Below, one piece after another: positions 1-8,111 of a stretch of DNA of 64,000 bases; the first letter of the stretch is position 1; the number at the start of each line of letters is the position of its first letter. A program made the translations under genes and the position numbers. The notes under the pieces are model-generated. The model did no database searches, was not told where the DNA came from, and worked only from the letters and a program-made list of their open reading frames with translations. The stretch covers positions 124,001 through 188,000 of the forward strand of contig NZ_OESG01000014.1 of NCBI RefSeq assembly GCF_900240945.1, in the 5' to 3' direction. Source of the stretch: Mycobacterium sp. 3519A (lineage in GTDB: Bacteria > Actinomycetota > Actinomycetes > Mycobacteriales > Mycobacteriaceae).

Positions 1-1
1 C

Positions 2-373
2 GTCGTTGTGCTCGGCGCGACCAACCGGCCCGACCTGATCGACCCGGCGCTGCTGCGACCGGGCCGACTGGAGAAGCTGGTGTTCGTCGAGCCGCCCGAT
101 GCCGAGGCGCGCCGCGAAATCCTGCGTACCGCAGGCAAATCCATTCCGCTGGCGGACGACGTCGACCTCGACACCCTGGCGGGCGAACTGGAGGGCTACA
201 GCGCGGCCGACTGCGTGGCGCTGCTGCGCGAGGCCGCACTGACCGCGATGCGCCGGTCGATCGACGCCGCCGACGTCACCGCCGCCGACGTCGCCAAGGC
301 ACGCGAAACCGTCCGGCCGTCACTGGATCCGGCGCAAGTCGAGTCGCTGCGGGCGTTCTCGGCCGCGCGCTGA
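2..373 (+). CDS. AAA+ ATPase, C-terminal part (CDC48-like), cut by window start
   Basis: Only the last 123 codons are in the window; the gene starts upstream. The visible part carries the end of a AAA module: the sensor-1 region [13 protein letters not shown], the arginine-finger segment LLRPGR, and then the helical lid with [16 protein letters not shown], which is typical of CDC48/VCP and FtsH-type AAA proteins. These proteins unfold or remodel protein complexes in the cytoplasm. The nearest relative I know is the mycobacterial CDC48-like ATPase Rv0435c; the assignment fits because the LON-domain, GCS2 and sodC genes that accompany it in M. tuberculosis occur at 17.5-19.9 kb here. The gene ends at a TGA 74 bp before the convergent SRPBCC gene. 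Confidence 0.85.
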   Translation, partial: VVVLGATNRPDLIDPALLRPGRLEKLVFVEPPDAEARREILRTAGKSIPLADDVDLDTLAGELEGYSAADCVALLREAALTAMRRSIDAADVTAADVAKARETVRPSLDPAQVESLRAFSAAR

Positions 374-446
374 CCTGGCCGGCACCGCGAAACTGTAGTT
401 ACCGCGCGGCTTACTCGCACTTTCACACGATAAGTGCAGCCTCGCA

Positions 447-905
447 TCAACTCCGCTCGGCCAGCGCCGCCAACCGCTCGATCGACGCCAACAGCCGGTC
501 GGCGGTCGTGGCCCGCGCCCTGGGCAACCGCTTCTCGTCGGTCAGCTGCGACCAGTCGTAGGTGTGGATGACCAGCGTGCGCGACCCGAGCGGTTCCAGC
601 CGCCACCGCCACAGGTGACCGGGCGGTGGCTTACCGGGTTCCGACGGCAGCCACGCGATCAGCCTGCCCTCCTCGAATTCGATGACGTGGTTGGTGCGTT
701 CGCTGCCTTCGGTCAGCCTCATGGTGAACACGTCACCGACTGTCCGAACCCGTTGACCGGTCGGCGCTTCCGCCAGGTTCTCGTTACCGTCCCACTGCGG
801 CTGCAGTGCCGGGTCGGCGATGAGTTCGAAGATCTTGTCCGCGGGCGCCGAGATCTCGCGACTCGCAGTGACGACGGTGGAGGTCACATTCAGATTCAAC
901 AACAT
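447..905 (-). CDS. SRPBCC (polyketide cyclase/START-like) family protein
   Basis: About 152 residues with the helix-grip pattern of the SRPBCC superfamily: an opening strand VTASREISAPADKIFELIADP, a Trp-containing loop PQWDGN, and a long C-terminal helix. Such proteins bind a small hydrophobic ligand; the substrate here is unknown. I chose the ATG at 905 because it leaves the 13-bp inverted repeat at 911-957 upstream; an ATG at 932 would put that repeat inside the coding region, and a GTG a few codons later is also possible. No clear Shine-Dalgarno sequence precedes 905, so the mRNA may be nearly leaderless. It is divergent from the DUF1707 gene. Confidence 0.8.
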   Translation of the reverse strand: MLLNLNVTSTVVTASREISAPADKIFELIADPALQPQWDGNENLAEAPTGQRVRTVGDVFTMRLTEGSERTNHVIEFEEGRLIAWLPSEPGKPPPGHLWRWRLEPLGSRTLVIHTYDWSQLTDEKRLPRARATTADRLLASIERLAALAERS

Positions 906-910
906 CTTGA

Positions 911-957
911 CAGTGACAAGTTCGCGGGGCATAGTCGAGCCCGAGAACTTGTCACTG
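911..957. promoter_or_regulatory. 13-bp perfect inverted repeat between divergent genes (candidate operator)
   Basis: The arm CAGTGACAAGTTC at 911-923 is repeated as its exact reverse complement at 945-957 with a 21-bp spacer. It lies between the SRPBCC gene (minus) and the DUF1707 gene (plus) and so covers both likely promoters. A repressor or activator site is the simplest reading; a hairpin in either 5' leader is an alternative. Confidence 0.6.
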
Positions 958-975
958 CCTAGATCGGAGGGCCCC

Positions 976-1440
976 ATGACCGCACCCGCCGTCACGTCCG
1001 TTCGCGCCGGCGACCGCGACCGGGAAAGGACCGCCAAGCAGTTGGGGCTGGCGCTGTCCCAGGGCTACCTCGCCTTCGACGAGTACGACCACCGACTGCA
1101 GGCCACCTTCGCCGCGCACAGCACCGCTGAACTGCGTCAACTCGTCGCCGATCTACCGCTCGCGCAACTGCACCGCAACGACCCCGAGCGAAAGGCAGCG
1201 CGGCAGCGTGCCGCCCGACTCGGCGTGCGCATCCATCTGGGCGCCTACCTGGCGATGGTCGTCATCGTGCTGACGGTGTGGTTGGCGGTCGGCCTGACCG
1301 CGGGGGCGTGGTACTTCTGGCCGATCTGGCCGATCCTCGGCGCAGGCATCGGCGTGGCCGGCCACGCACTACCGATTCGATACGCGGTGCTGGCGCCGTG
1401 CCGGCGTCACGGCTCGATCAGCCCCGCCCGGATCGCATAG
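976..1440 (+). CDS. DUF1707 and 2TM domain membrane protein
   Basis: 154 residues. The N-terminal half is a DUF1707 domain (RAGDRDRERTAKQLGLALSQ, then AFDEYDHRLQATFAAHSTAEL and a conserved LVADLP at about residue 56). The second half has two hydrophobic segments at about residues 86-106 and 109-131, the latter Trp-rich, as in proteins with a C-terminal 2TM domain. The ATG at 976 follows GGAGG at 966-970, a good ribosome binding site; an in-frame upstream extension would run through the inverted repeat and is not needed. DUF1707 proteins are cytoplasmic-membrane proteins of unknown role, often near sensors. The last 34 bp overlap the convergent response regulator gene. Confidence 0.85.
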   Translation: MTAPAVTSVRAGDRDRERTAKQLGLALSQGYLAFDEYDHRLQATFAAHSTAELRQLVADLPLAQLHRNDPERKAARQRAARLGVRIHLGAYLAMVVIVLTVWLAVGLTAGAWYFWPIWPILGAGIGVAGHALPIRYAVLAPCRRHGSISPARIA

Positions 1441-2063
1441 CGGGTCAACTCGAGGCGGTCCCTGAGGCCGAGTTTGGCCAGTGTGTTCGTCCGGTGCCGG
1501 TCGACGGTCTTGGCGCTGATGCCCAGCGTGTTGGCGATCTCCCGCGTCGAGTATCCCTCGGCGATCAGTTTGAGCACCTCTTCTTCGCGTGGCGTGAGAA
1601 TCGTGTCGGGCAGGTCGTCGCCCTGCCTGGCGCGGTGCAGGTAGTCACGGATCAGCGCCGTCACCGCACCGGCGTACAGGAACGGCTCACCGCGCAACGT
1701 CGCCCGGCACGCCTCGAGCAGGTCGCGGTCGGCCACCGATTTGAGCACGTACCCCGACGCGCCTGCCTTGAGCGCCTCGAAGAAGTACTGCTCGTTGTCG
1801 TACATCGACAGGATCAGGATCCGCAGGTGCGGATGCCTGCGGTTGATCTCGCGGGCAGCCTGCAGTCCGGTCATCCGCGGCATCGCGATGTCGAGGATGG
1901 CCAGGTCGGCCGGGGTGTGCTCGAGGACGTCCAGCGCCTCGTGCCCGTCGGCAGCCTCGGCCACCACCTGCAGATCGGGTTCGGCGTCGATGATCCTGCG
2001 CAGCCCGCTGCGCACCAGCGCATGGTCGTCGGCCAACAGGATCCGGGCGGGCTGTGCCAGCAT
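1407..2063 (-). CDS. NarL/FixJ-family response regulator
   Basis: 218 residues. Receiver domain at about residues 6-122: acidic pair DD at 12-13, phospho-acceptor Asp58 in AILDIAMPRMTG, and the conserved Lys in YVLKSV. A LuxR/GerE helix-turn-helix follows at about 150-213 (LTPREEEVLKLIAEGYSTREIA, ISAKTVDRHR). It is a DNA-binding regulator activated by phosphorylation. Its ATG overlaps the TGA of the upstream histidine kinase by one base (TGATG), so the pair is translationally coupled and is presumably a cognate two-component system. No target site could be assigned. Confidence 0.93.
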   Translation of the reverse strand: MLAQPARILLADDHALVRSGLRRIIDAEPDLQVVAEAADGHEALDVLEHTPADLAILDIAMPRMTGLQAAREINRRHPHLRILILSMYDNEQYFFEALKAGASGYVLKSVADRDLLEACRATLRGEPFLYAGAVTALIRDYLHRARQGDDLPDTILTPREEEVLKLIAEGYSTREIANTLGISAKTVDRHRTNTLAKLGLRDRLELTRYAIRAGLIEP

Positions 2064-2917
2064 CACTCGTGTCCCCCGGCCAGCGGAATCGTCAGCCGCA
2101 CCTCGGTGCCTTCGCCCGGCGGCGAGGCGATGGCGAGTTCGGCGCTGACCAACAGCGCGCGCTCCCGCATACCGTTGATCCCGGCACCTTCTTTGTCGAC
2201 GCCGCCGCGCCCGTCGTCGGCGATGCGAAGCACCAACTGCTCGGTCGACGTGTGCAGATCCAGCCAGACCTTCGACGCCTTCGCGTGGCGTGCGATGTTC
2301 GTCAGGCTCTCCTGAGCGATGCGATAGCACACCAACTCGATGTCCTGATTGAGCCGATTCTCCTGCGGCGCAACGTTTTTGACGACGTTGATTCCTGTCG
2401 CCTGGGTGAACTCGCTGCATAGCGCATTCAGCGCGCTGTGTAATCCGAGGTCATCCAACGCGTCCGGGCGCAACCGACGGGCAATGCTGCGCACCTCGTC
2501 GAGGCCGGCCCTGACTGCCTCCTGGGTGTCCTCGAGTTCCCCGCGGATCTCGGCGGGCGCCCGGTCGACGGCGCGCTTCAGGAACAACAACGCCACGGTC
2601 AGCGTCTGACCGATCTCGTCGTGCAGTTCGCGGGCGATGCGCTGACGTTCGTTCTCCTGCGCCGCGAGCGCCGACGCATTGGCCGTCGACCGCTCGGACT
2701 TCAGCATCGGCGCCAGCCGCGACCGCAGCAGTAATGCGTTCGCCGTCAACATGATCGCCAGTCCGACCACCAGAACCGGGATCTCGGTCAGCTTGATCCG
2801 CGACGACACCGTCGCCGGCGACAACGCGAGGATCAGCGTGCCCAGCGTGAAGATCAGGCCGTTGATCACCACGACCCGCCGAATCAGCGCGGTCGCGGGA
2901 GTGCGCGCCCGTCTCAT
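2063..2917 (-). CDS. Sensor histidine kinase, NarL-partner (HisKA_3) type
   Basis: 284 residues from the ATG at 2917. Two membrane segments lie at about 14-33 and 46-64 with almost no extracytoplasmic sensing loop, as in DesK/LiaS-like kinases. The dimerisation box QRIARELHDEIGQTLT carries the phospho-acceptor His99; the ATPase domain follows with the N box (NIARHAKA), a G box DDGRGG and GINGMRERA. An in-frame extension to 3019 exists but adds a non-hydrophobic tail; I prefer 2917, where the first membrane helix begins 13 residues in. It phosphorylates the overlapping response regulator. A membrane-embedded stimulus (envelope stress or membrane state) is inferred only from topology. Confidence 0.88.
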   Translation of the reverse strand: MRRARTPATALIRRVVVINGLIFTLGTLILALSPATVSSRIKLTEIPVLVVGLAIMLTANALLLRSRLAPMLKSERSTANASALAAQENERQRIARELHDEIGQTLTVALLFLKRAVDRAPAEIRGELEDTQEAVRAGLDEVRSIARRLRPDALDDLGLHSALNALCSEFTQATGINVVKNVAPQENRLNQDIELVCYRIAQESLTNIARHAKASKVWLDLHTSTEQLVLRIADDGRGGVDKEGAGINGMRERALLVSAELAIASPPGEGTEVRLTIPLAGGHE

Positions 2918-3049
2918 AGCCCCAGCGTGATAGCCGGAAACGGGTTTGTCCATACAGTCCGAAACCCACGCCGAATGGGTGTCAGACCCAATGGTCACCC
3001 GCCGCCGGGTTCCCGACACTGATCACCTGGAGCGAGGAGAACGAGGACC

Positions 3050-3544
3050 ATGACAATCACAGTCGGCATTCAACGGAACGAAGTCATGCAAGCACACGAG
3101 ATTGCGGTGACCCCACCGACGGTCCGGATGGAGGACCCGGTTTCCAAGGCCGTGCAATTGATGGTGGTCAACCGCCTGCCGGGTCTGGTGGTCGTCGACG
3201 AGGACGACCGTCCCGTCGCCGTGCTGCCCGGCACGCAGGTGTTGCGCCTGACCATCCCCGAGTCCTACCGGGACGATCCCGCGCTGGTACGCACGGTCGA
3301 CGAAATCCATGCCGATCTGTTCTGGCACGGGCCGGGCAAGCTCACCGTCGGCGACTGCCTGCCCAAGCCCGCGGCCAAGCCCACCACGGTGGCGCCGGAG
3401 GCCACGCTGCTCGAGGTCGCCACGGTGATGGCGAACAAACGCAGCCCGTTGATCGCCGTGGTCGATCGCAGCGGACGTCTCACCGGTGCGGTCACCCTCG
3501 AGCGGTTGCTCACCAGCTTGGCAGTAGCCGGCCCCAACGACTGA
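3050..3544 (+). CDS. CBS domain protein paired with an ion transporter
   Basis: 164 residues. Two CBS motifs can be seen: residues about 13-65 ([40 protein letters not shown]) and about 112-155 ([36 protein letters not shown]). CBS pairs bind adenine nucleotides or S-adenosylmethionine and gate an attached activity. The start ATG follows a purine-rich leader GAGCGAGGAGAACGAGG. The next gene, a 12-segment transporter, begins 12 bp after its stop, so the protein most likely regulates that transporter. The same pairing is known in M. tuberculosis as Rv2683 with the arsA/Rv2684-type transporter. Confidence 0.87.
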   Translation: MTITVGIQRNEVMQAHEIAVTPPTVRMEDPVSKAVQLMVVNRLPGLVVVDEDDRPVAVLPGTQVLRLTIPESYRDDPALVRTVDEIHADLFWHGPGKLTVGDCLPKPAAKPTTVAPEATLLEVATVMANKRSPLIAVVDRSGRLTGAVTLERLLTSLAVAGPND

Positions 3545-3556
3545 GTCGCCGGCGCC

Positions 3557-4843
3557 GTGCTGGCCCCGGTACTCGCCCTAGCGATATTCGTCGGCGCGTT
3601 CTGGTTCATCGCCACCGAACGGGCGCCCAAGGTCAAGACGGTCCTCGTCGCGGCGGGACTGATGACCATCCTCGGGTTCACCCCGGGTTCGAAGATCTTC
3701 TACTCCGAACACGAGGGCATCGACTGGAACGTCATCTTCCTGCTGCTCGGCATGATGATCATCGTCGGCGTGGTCAAACAGACCGGCCTGTTCGACTTCC
3801 TCGCGATCTGGGCCGCCAAGCGTTCGCGGGGAAAACCGTTCCGGCTGATGGTGATGCTGATGGTCATCACCGCGATCGCCTCGCCCATCCTCGACAACGT
3901 CACGATCATCATGCTGGTGGCGCCGGTGACGTTGGTCATCTGCGATCGCCTGCACATCGCGCCGCAGCCGTTCCTCATCGCCGAGGTGCTGGCGTCCAAC
4001 ATCGGCGGTGCGGCCACCCTGATCGGCGACCCGCCGAACATCATCATCGGCAGCCGAGCGGGATTGACGTTCAACGACTTTCTGGTCAACATGGCGCCGG
4101 TCGTGGCGGTGATCTTCGCGCTGTTCGTGGTGTTCACCAGGTTTTTGTTCCGAAAAGACATGCGCGGCAACCATATTCAACTCGAAGAGGTGATGGCGCT
4201 GCAGGAGCGGCGGGCCATCAAGGACCCGCGGTTGCTGGTGCGTGTGCTGGCCGTCCTCGCCGTGGTGATCGTCGGGTTCGGTCTGCATTCGGTGCTGCAC
4301 GTGGCCCCGTCGATCGTCGCGCTGCTCGGCGCCGGGGCCATGCTGCTGGTGACGAACATCGATGTCGGCGAGGTGCTTCCGGAGGTGGAGTGGTCGACGT
4401 TGGTGTTCTTCATGGGACTGTTCGCGATGGTCGCCGGTCTGGTGCACACCGGCGTCATCGGATGGTTGGGCGATGCGGCGATCACGCTGTTCGGCGACGA
4501 CTTCTTCCTTGCCGCAACGGGATTGCTGTTCGGGTCGGCGGTGCTCGGTGCGTTCGTCGACAACATCCCGTACACGGCTACGATGACACCGGTCGTCGAA
4601 GGGATGGCGGCGCAGGCTCCTGACGTCGAAACCGGCAGGGCGCTGTGGTGGGCTTTTGCGTTGGGGGCGTGCTTCTCCGGCAACGGAACCGCGATCGCGG
4701 CCAGCGCCAACGTCGTCGCCGTCGGCATCGCGCAGCGCGCGGGCCACCCGATCAGCTTTTGGCGGTTCACCCGCTACGGCATCATCGTGACGCTGCTCAG
4801 CACGGCGCTGGCATGGCTCTACGTCTGGCTGCGCTACTTCTGA
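3557..4843 (+). CDS. SLC13/ArsB/NhaD-type ion transporter
   Basis: 428 residues from a GTG, nearly all in hydrophobic segments (about 11-12 membrane helices). The family signature is visible twice in related form: NIGGAATLIGDPPNIIIGSRAG at about 151-172 and, in the second half, FVDNIPYTATMTP and SGNGTAIAASANVVAVG, the inverted-repeat substrate sites of the ion transporter (IT) superfamily that holds ArsB, NhaD and CitM. It would move an anion (arsenite, citrate, other dicarboxylate) or act as a cation/proton antiporter; sequence does not decide. It is in an operon with the CBS protein. It is convergent with the GjpA-like gene, from which it is separated by a hairpin. Confidence 0.85.
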   Translation: MLAPVLALAIFVGAFWFIATERAPKVKTVLVAAGLMTILGFTPGSKIFYSEHEGIDWNVIFLLLGMMIIVGVVKQTGLFDFLAIWAAKRSRGKPFRLMVMLMVITAIASPILDNVTIIMLVAPVTLVICDRLHIAPQPFLIAEVLASNIGGAATLIGDPPNIIIGSRAGLTFNDFLVNMAPVVAVIFALFVVFTRFLFRKDMRGNHIQLEEVMALQERRAIKDPRLLVRVLAVLAVVIVGFGLHSVLHVAPSIVALLGAGAMLLVTNIDVGEVLPEVEWSTLVFFMGLFAMVAGLVHTGVIGWLGDAAITLFGDDFFLAATGLLFGSAVLGAFVDNIPYTATMTPVVEGMAAQAPDVETGRALWWAFALGACFSGNGTAIAASANVVAVGIAQRAGHPISFWRFTRYGIIVTLLSTALAWLYVWLRYF

Positions 4844-4866
4844 AGTCCGCTCACTCCGACTCGCCG
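4844..4866 (+). repeat. Left copy of an exact 23-bp direct repeat
   Basis: This 23-bp stretch, starting AGTCCGCTCACTCC and ending ACTCGCCG, starts immediately after the transporter stop codon. It is identical, in the same orientation, to 8089-8111, where it encodes the C-terminus of the antiporter gene and its 3' flank. The two copies bracket a 3.2-kb segment with the GjpA-like and FAD monooxygenase genes. Confidence 0.8.
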
Positions 4867-4902
4867 GTGGGGCCTCCCCGTCGTGGCGAGGCCCCAAACC
4901 GG
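4864..4902. terminator. Hairpin between convergent genes (bidirectional terminator candidate)
   Basis: GGGGCCTC at 4869-4876 pairs with GAGGCCCC at 4888-4895 around an 11-nt loop, and CCGGT at 4864-4868 pairs with ACCGG at 4898-4902 after a 2-nt bulge. There is no U-tract, as is common in mycobacteria. It sits between the stop codons of the ion transporter (4843) and the GjpA-like gene (4911). Confidence 0.6.
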
Positions 4903-4910
4903 TTCTGTCG

Positions 4911-6194
4911 TCAGTCGTCGTCGCCGCTATCGGTGTCCTTCGAACTGCCCTCGTCGGCCGTGTTCGAACCGGTCGTCGAGGTGTCTGACGTCGCTGGGCC
5001 CTCACTCGCAGACGAGGTCGAATCCGTTTGCGGCTCAGACTCGCTCGTCGACTTGTCGCTAATGCCCACGGTCACCTCGCCCGGAACCGCGACCAGGCCG
5101 GTGCGGACGGCCGGAGTCTTCGGCGTCTTCGCGACGTTGACCTTCGCGGTTGCCTTCGACTCCTCGGAGCTCTTTTCCACCGCCTCAGTCGTCGACTTAC
5201 CGCCCTCGGACTCACCGGACTCGTCTGCGCCCGTTTTGGTTTCAGCTGCGGTCTGCCCGTCGACAGAGGTGTCGACGGGACCCGTGGACAGCGTCAACGT
5301 CGTCGCCGGTGGGGCGGCCTTGGTGGCATTGATCGCGGCGATGCCGGCCGCTGGGGCAGGTGAGACCAGAGCCTGGACGATCATCTTGCCCGCCTCGATG
5401 ACTGCAGCGATCAGACCCCGGTCATATCCATAGGGCGGGGTGCCGGGATTGAGCAACCGGTCGAGTACCGCGGAGGTGATGTCTGCGACGCCATTGGTGA
5501 CACCGTTGACGAAGGCTATCGGGTCGCCTGCCTTGGCGGCGCCCACCAGCGTCTCGGCGGTGCCGCCGACCGCAGTATTAAGAGCGTAGATCGACTGCAG
5601 GGGACCGAGGCCGACGGTGAGCAGGAAATCCGGATCCGCCAGCAACTCAACAGCATTCGATACGCCCGGGACGAACCTGAGCGATTGCGAAAGCACGTCG
5701 ACCAAATCGACGAGGGGTCCGCTACCGGTGAAGATCGCTTCGAGAATCGGGCCGGAGACCGGCGTGAGGACGATCTCGGCAAGTGTGTTCAACCCTGCGG
5801 TTATCTGCCCGGCGGAGATCTGGCCGATCGCATGTTGCAGCATTGCCGGCGCATCACCCAGGGCGGTGGCGAACTGCTCGCCGAACACCCCCGCGATCCT
5901 GATGAGCTCCGATACAGTGCTCAGCTGCCCCGTGATGATCTGCTGTGCCACTTCCGCCGGGGCGTGGAGCAGTTGCTGCCCGAGCGCGCCTGCGTTCTCG
6001 AAGGCCTGCTGGAAGATCGGCGTCAGCACCTCGATCGGGTTGACAAGCGCAGTGAGCTCGGTCGCTACGGAGTTAACCGCGGGCACGTCCGAGAGGTCGG
6101 GCACCGGGGGTGCCACCGGGGACGCGACGAGGACACTGGCTCCGACGATCGCAACGCCCGTCGCGATCGATGCCCGAGCAGCAGCTAATTGCAT
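4911..6194 (-). CDS. Secreted protein resembling mycobacterial porin GjpA
   Basis: 427 residues from the ATG at 6194, preceded by an AGAAAGG-like ribosome site. The N-terminus has the features of an export signal: a hydrophobic stretch at about 8-27 (ATGVAIVGASVLVASPVAPP) after a single Arg. The middle is an alanine/glycine/leucine-rich helical region with repeated short modules (about 35-290). The last 110 residues are a low-complexity, acidic Ser/Thr/Glu/Asp tail ending GDDD, probably disordered. The signal region and the PDLSDVPAVNSV start resemble proteins annotated as outer membrane porin GjpA in mycobacteria; that name rests on memory and porin function is not visible. It lies inside the 23-bp direct repeats. 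Confidence 0.7.
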   Translation of the reverse strand: MQLAAARASIATGVAIVGASVLVASPVAPPVPDLSDVPAVNSVATELTALVNPIEVLTPIFQQAFENAGALGQQLLHAPAEVAQQIITGQLSTVSELIRIAGVFGEQFATALGDAPAMLQHAIGQISAGQITAGLNTLAEIVLTPVSGPILEAIFTGSGPLVDLVDVLSQSLRFVPGVSNAVELLADPDFLLTVGLGPLQSIYALNTAVGGTAETLVGAAKAGDPIAFVNGVTNGVADITSAVLDRLLNPGTPPYGYDRGLIAAVIEAGKMIVQALVSPAPAAGIAAINATKAAPPATTLTLSTGPVDTSVDGQTAAETKTGADESGESEGGKSTTEAVEKSSEESKATAKVNVAKTPKTPAVRTGLVAVPGEVTVGISDKSTSESEPQTDSTSSASEGPATSDTSTTGSNTADEGSSKDTDSGDDD

Positions 6195-6651
6195 GTGAGA
6201 CCTTTCTGAACCTGGAATTACGCTGTGCGCCGATAACTTACCGACTAGTAAATTCCGGTCAAGCCCCGATTGCGGCGTTTTTCCTCGTTGCCAGCTGACG
6301 ACCACGGATGGAATCGTTGCTGCTAGAGCTGGTTTCTACCAGTATCAGCAAACGGTGGCGGGCTACGTTGCCATAAGTCAGGTTATGGTGCTGCGCAGCC
6401 CGCCAACTTACCAGTGGGTCAGTTCGTATCAAGATCAACACAGCAAACAATGCAGGTCACGAGCGGGATTCCACAACGCCCCGTCGCGGTATTTCGCGCA
6501 CCGGACATCCTCCGCTGCGAGCGGTTCGCGCTCCGGTGAGCAACGGCGCCCGCAGGCGTTCACAGCTGGTGTCCAGGTTCGCCGAAGAGGCGTGGTTCAG
6601 TTGTTGCCGGGGCTCGGCCGCGTATCACATCGTGAGATCGCAGACGATTTG
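6195..6651. other. Non-coding region with nested inverted repeats
   Basis: 457 bp with noticeably lower GC than its surroundings, between the FAD monooxygenase stop and the GjpA-like start. The plus-strand reading frame across 6355-6765 shows no recognisable protein and runs into the monooxygenase gene, so I do not call it. The region must hold the promoter of the GjpA-like gene. It contains the nested repeats listed separately and two related short words, ACTTACCGACTAGTAA (6236-6251) and ACTTACCAGTGGGTCAGT (6406-6423). Confidence 0.6.
6357..6404. promoter_or_regulatory. Nested inverted repeats (operator or hairpin)
   Basis: The outer arms GGCGGGCT (6357-6364) and AGCCCGCC (6397-6404) are exact reverse complements. 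Inside them CCATAA (6371-6376) and TTATGG (6383-6388) form a second perfect pair with a 6-bp spacer. The element is about 160 bp upstream of the GjpA-like start. It could be a regulator site with two dimers, or a structured terminator for the upstream monooxygenase gene. Confidence 0.45.
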
Positions 6652-8076
6652 TTAGCCTGCTCGGCTCCAGCGATCGACCGCCGTTGCCAGTTCGGACGCT
6701 TCGGGAAGCCGTTCGCTTGCCCACGCGACGTAACTGTCGGGTCGAATGAGTACCGCGTCGGGTAGCTCCGGATGATCGTCGACCGCGTGCACGATGTCCG
6801 GCCGATCCAGTTGCACCGGCGCAGCGGTCACCAATACGAACCTGCCGTCGCGCAGCAGCTCATACGCGCGCTTGCCCTCGCAGACGATGTCGGGCATCCG
6901 GCGGCCGACCAACCAGTCCTCGTCCCTCGCATGTGGATAGGCGACGCCGATACCGCTCAGCCGTTCGGCGAGTAGCCTTCTGGTGCGGGGGATCCGGGTG
7001 ATGGTGCCGACGAACGCAGTGCGGACGAGGCGTCGCAGCCGGGAGTGACCCAGCACCACTTGATTGAAGACATCGGTGAGTTGCAGGACGCTCGCGCCGA
7101 CAGGATGGCGCTCAGCCTCGTAGGTGTCCAGCAGCGACGGCGGCGCGGATCCCCGCGCGGCGGCAGCCAATTTCCAGCCGAGGTTCATCGCGTCGCCGAT
7201 TCCGGTGTTCATGCCCTGCCCGCCGAGCGGGGAATGCACGTGGGCGGCGTCGCCCGCCAGGAACGCCCGACCTTTCCGGTAATGCCTCGCCTGCCGGCGT
7301 TCGCTGAGAAACCTTGAACTCCAGCGTATCTCGGTCATTCCGAAGTCGTGCCCGGCGATCCTGTTGAACGAGTCTCGGACTTCGTCCAACGTCACCGGCT
7401 CGCTCAGCGGCGCCTGTTCGCGCAGCCGGTCCCACACGATGGCGCGGAACCAGCCGTCGCCGAACGGGATCAGCAGCGAAACGCCCTTCTCGTTGGGGAT
7501 GCCGGTCAACGTGTCACCGGGCGCCCGCGTCAACTGCACGTCGGCCAGCAGGATGTGCGTCTCGTACTGCTTGCCGACGAAGTCGATGCCTAGCTGACTG
7601 CGCACCGCGCTGTGGGCGCCGTCGCATCCGATCACGTAACTCGCCCGCACATTGTCGCCGCGTGCGCACTCGACCGTGACACCCTCGTCGTCCTGCGTCA
7701 GGCCGACCACCTCGGAACCACGGACGAACTCGACGCCAAGGTCATCGGCGTGCGCCTGTAGCACTTTCTCCGTTCCGCTTTGCGGCACGATCAGAACCAT
7801 CCCGAATCGGGTTGGTAGGTCCCCCAGCTTCACCGACCCGCCACCGGGCGGCACGATTTCGTGGACCGGCACTCCCCTCGACAACAACTCGTCGGCCATA
7901 CCGCGTGCGTCGAGCAACTCCAGTGTTCGGGCATGTACTGCGAACGCTCTGGTGATGTTGGGTGTGTCCGTGCGCTCGTCGAGCACCTTGACCGTGGCGC
8001 CGCCGAGCGCCAGCTCGCACGCGAGCATCAGCCCCGTCGGCCCCGCGCCTACGACTACCGCGTCGGTGGTGGCCAC
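6652..8076 (-). CDS. FAD-dependent aromatic monooxygenase (PheA/TfdB family)
   Basis: 474 residues from a GTG. The fold signature of class A flavoprotein monooxygenases is complete: the dinucleotide site GAGPTGLMLACELALGG at about 8-24, the DG motif YVIGCDGAHSAVR at about 150, and the second FAD site FLAGDAAHVHSPLGGQGMNTG at about 275. The C-terminal thioredoxin-like tail (about 385-474) is short. Such enzymes hydroxylate phenolic or polyketide-like rings using NAD(P)H and O2; the substrate is unknown. It is codirectional with the GjpA-like gene and starts 12 bp from the right copy of the 23-bp repeat. Confidence 0.87.
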   Translation of the reverse strand: MATTDAVVVGAGPTGLMLACELALGGATVKVLDERTDTPNITRAFAVHARTLELLDARGMADELLSRGVPVHEIVPPGGGSVKLGDLPTRFGMVLIVPQSGTEKVLQAHADDLGVEFVRGSEVVGLTQDDEGVTVECARGDNVRASYVIGCDGAHSAVRSQLGIDFVGKQYETHILLADVQLTRAPGDTLTGIPNEKGVSLLIPFGDGWFRAIVWDRLREQAPLSEPVTLDEVRDSFNRIAGHDFGMTEIRWSSRFLSERRQARHYRKGRAFLAGDAAHVHSPLGGQGMNTGIGDAMNLGWKLAAAARGSAPPSLLDTYEAERHPVGASVLQLTDVFNQVVLGHSRLRRLVRTAFVGTITRIPRTRRLLAERLSGIGVAYPHARDEDWLVGRRMPDIVCEGKRAYELLRDGRFVLVTAAPVQLDRPDIVHAVDDHPELPDAVLIRPDSYVAWASERLPEASELATAVDRWSRAG

Positions 8077-8088
8077 AAGCGGGATCGT

Positions 8089-8111
8089 AGTCCGCTCACT
8101 CCGACTCGCCG
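8089..8111 (+). repeat. Right copy of an exact 23-bp direct repeat
   Basis: Identical over 23 bp to 4844-4866 in the same orientation; flanking bases differ on both sides. This copy includes the stop codon (8096-8098) and the last few codons of the antiporter gene, so it is probably the original one, and the left copy looks like a duplicated or recombined end. Confidence 0.8.

Noticed and set aside
3578..5005. 475-codon open frame on the minus strand opposite the ion transporter
   Set aside because: Antisense to a clear membrane transporter; composition is Arg/His/Asp-rich with no domain, the usual GC-driven shadow.
6355..6765. 136-codon plus-strand frame in the 6.2-6.65 kb gap
   Set aside because: No domain, no ribosome site, and it runs antisense into the FAD monooxygenase.
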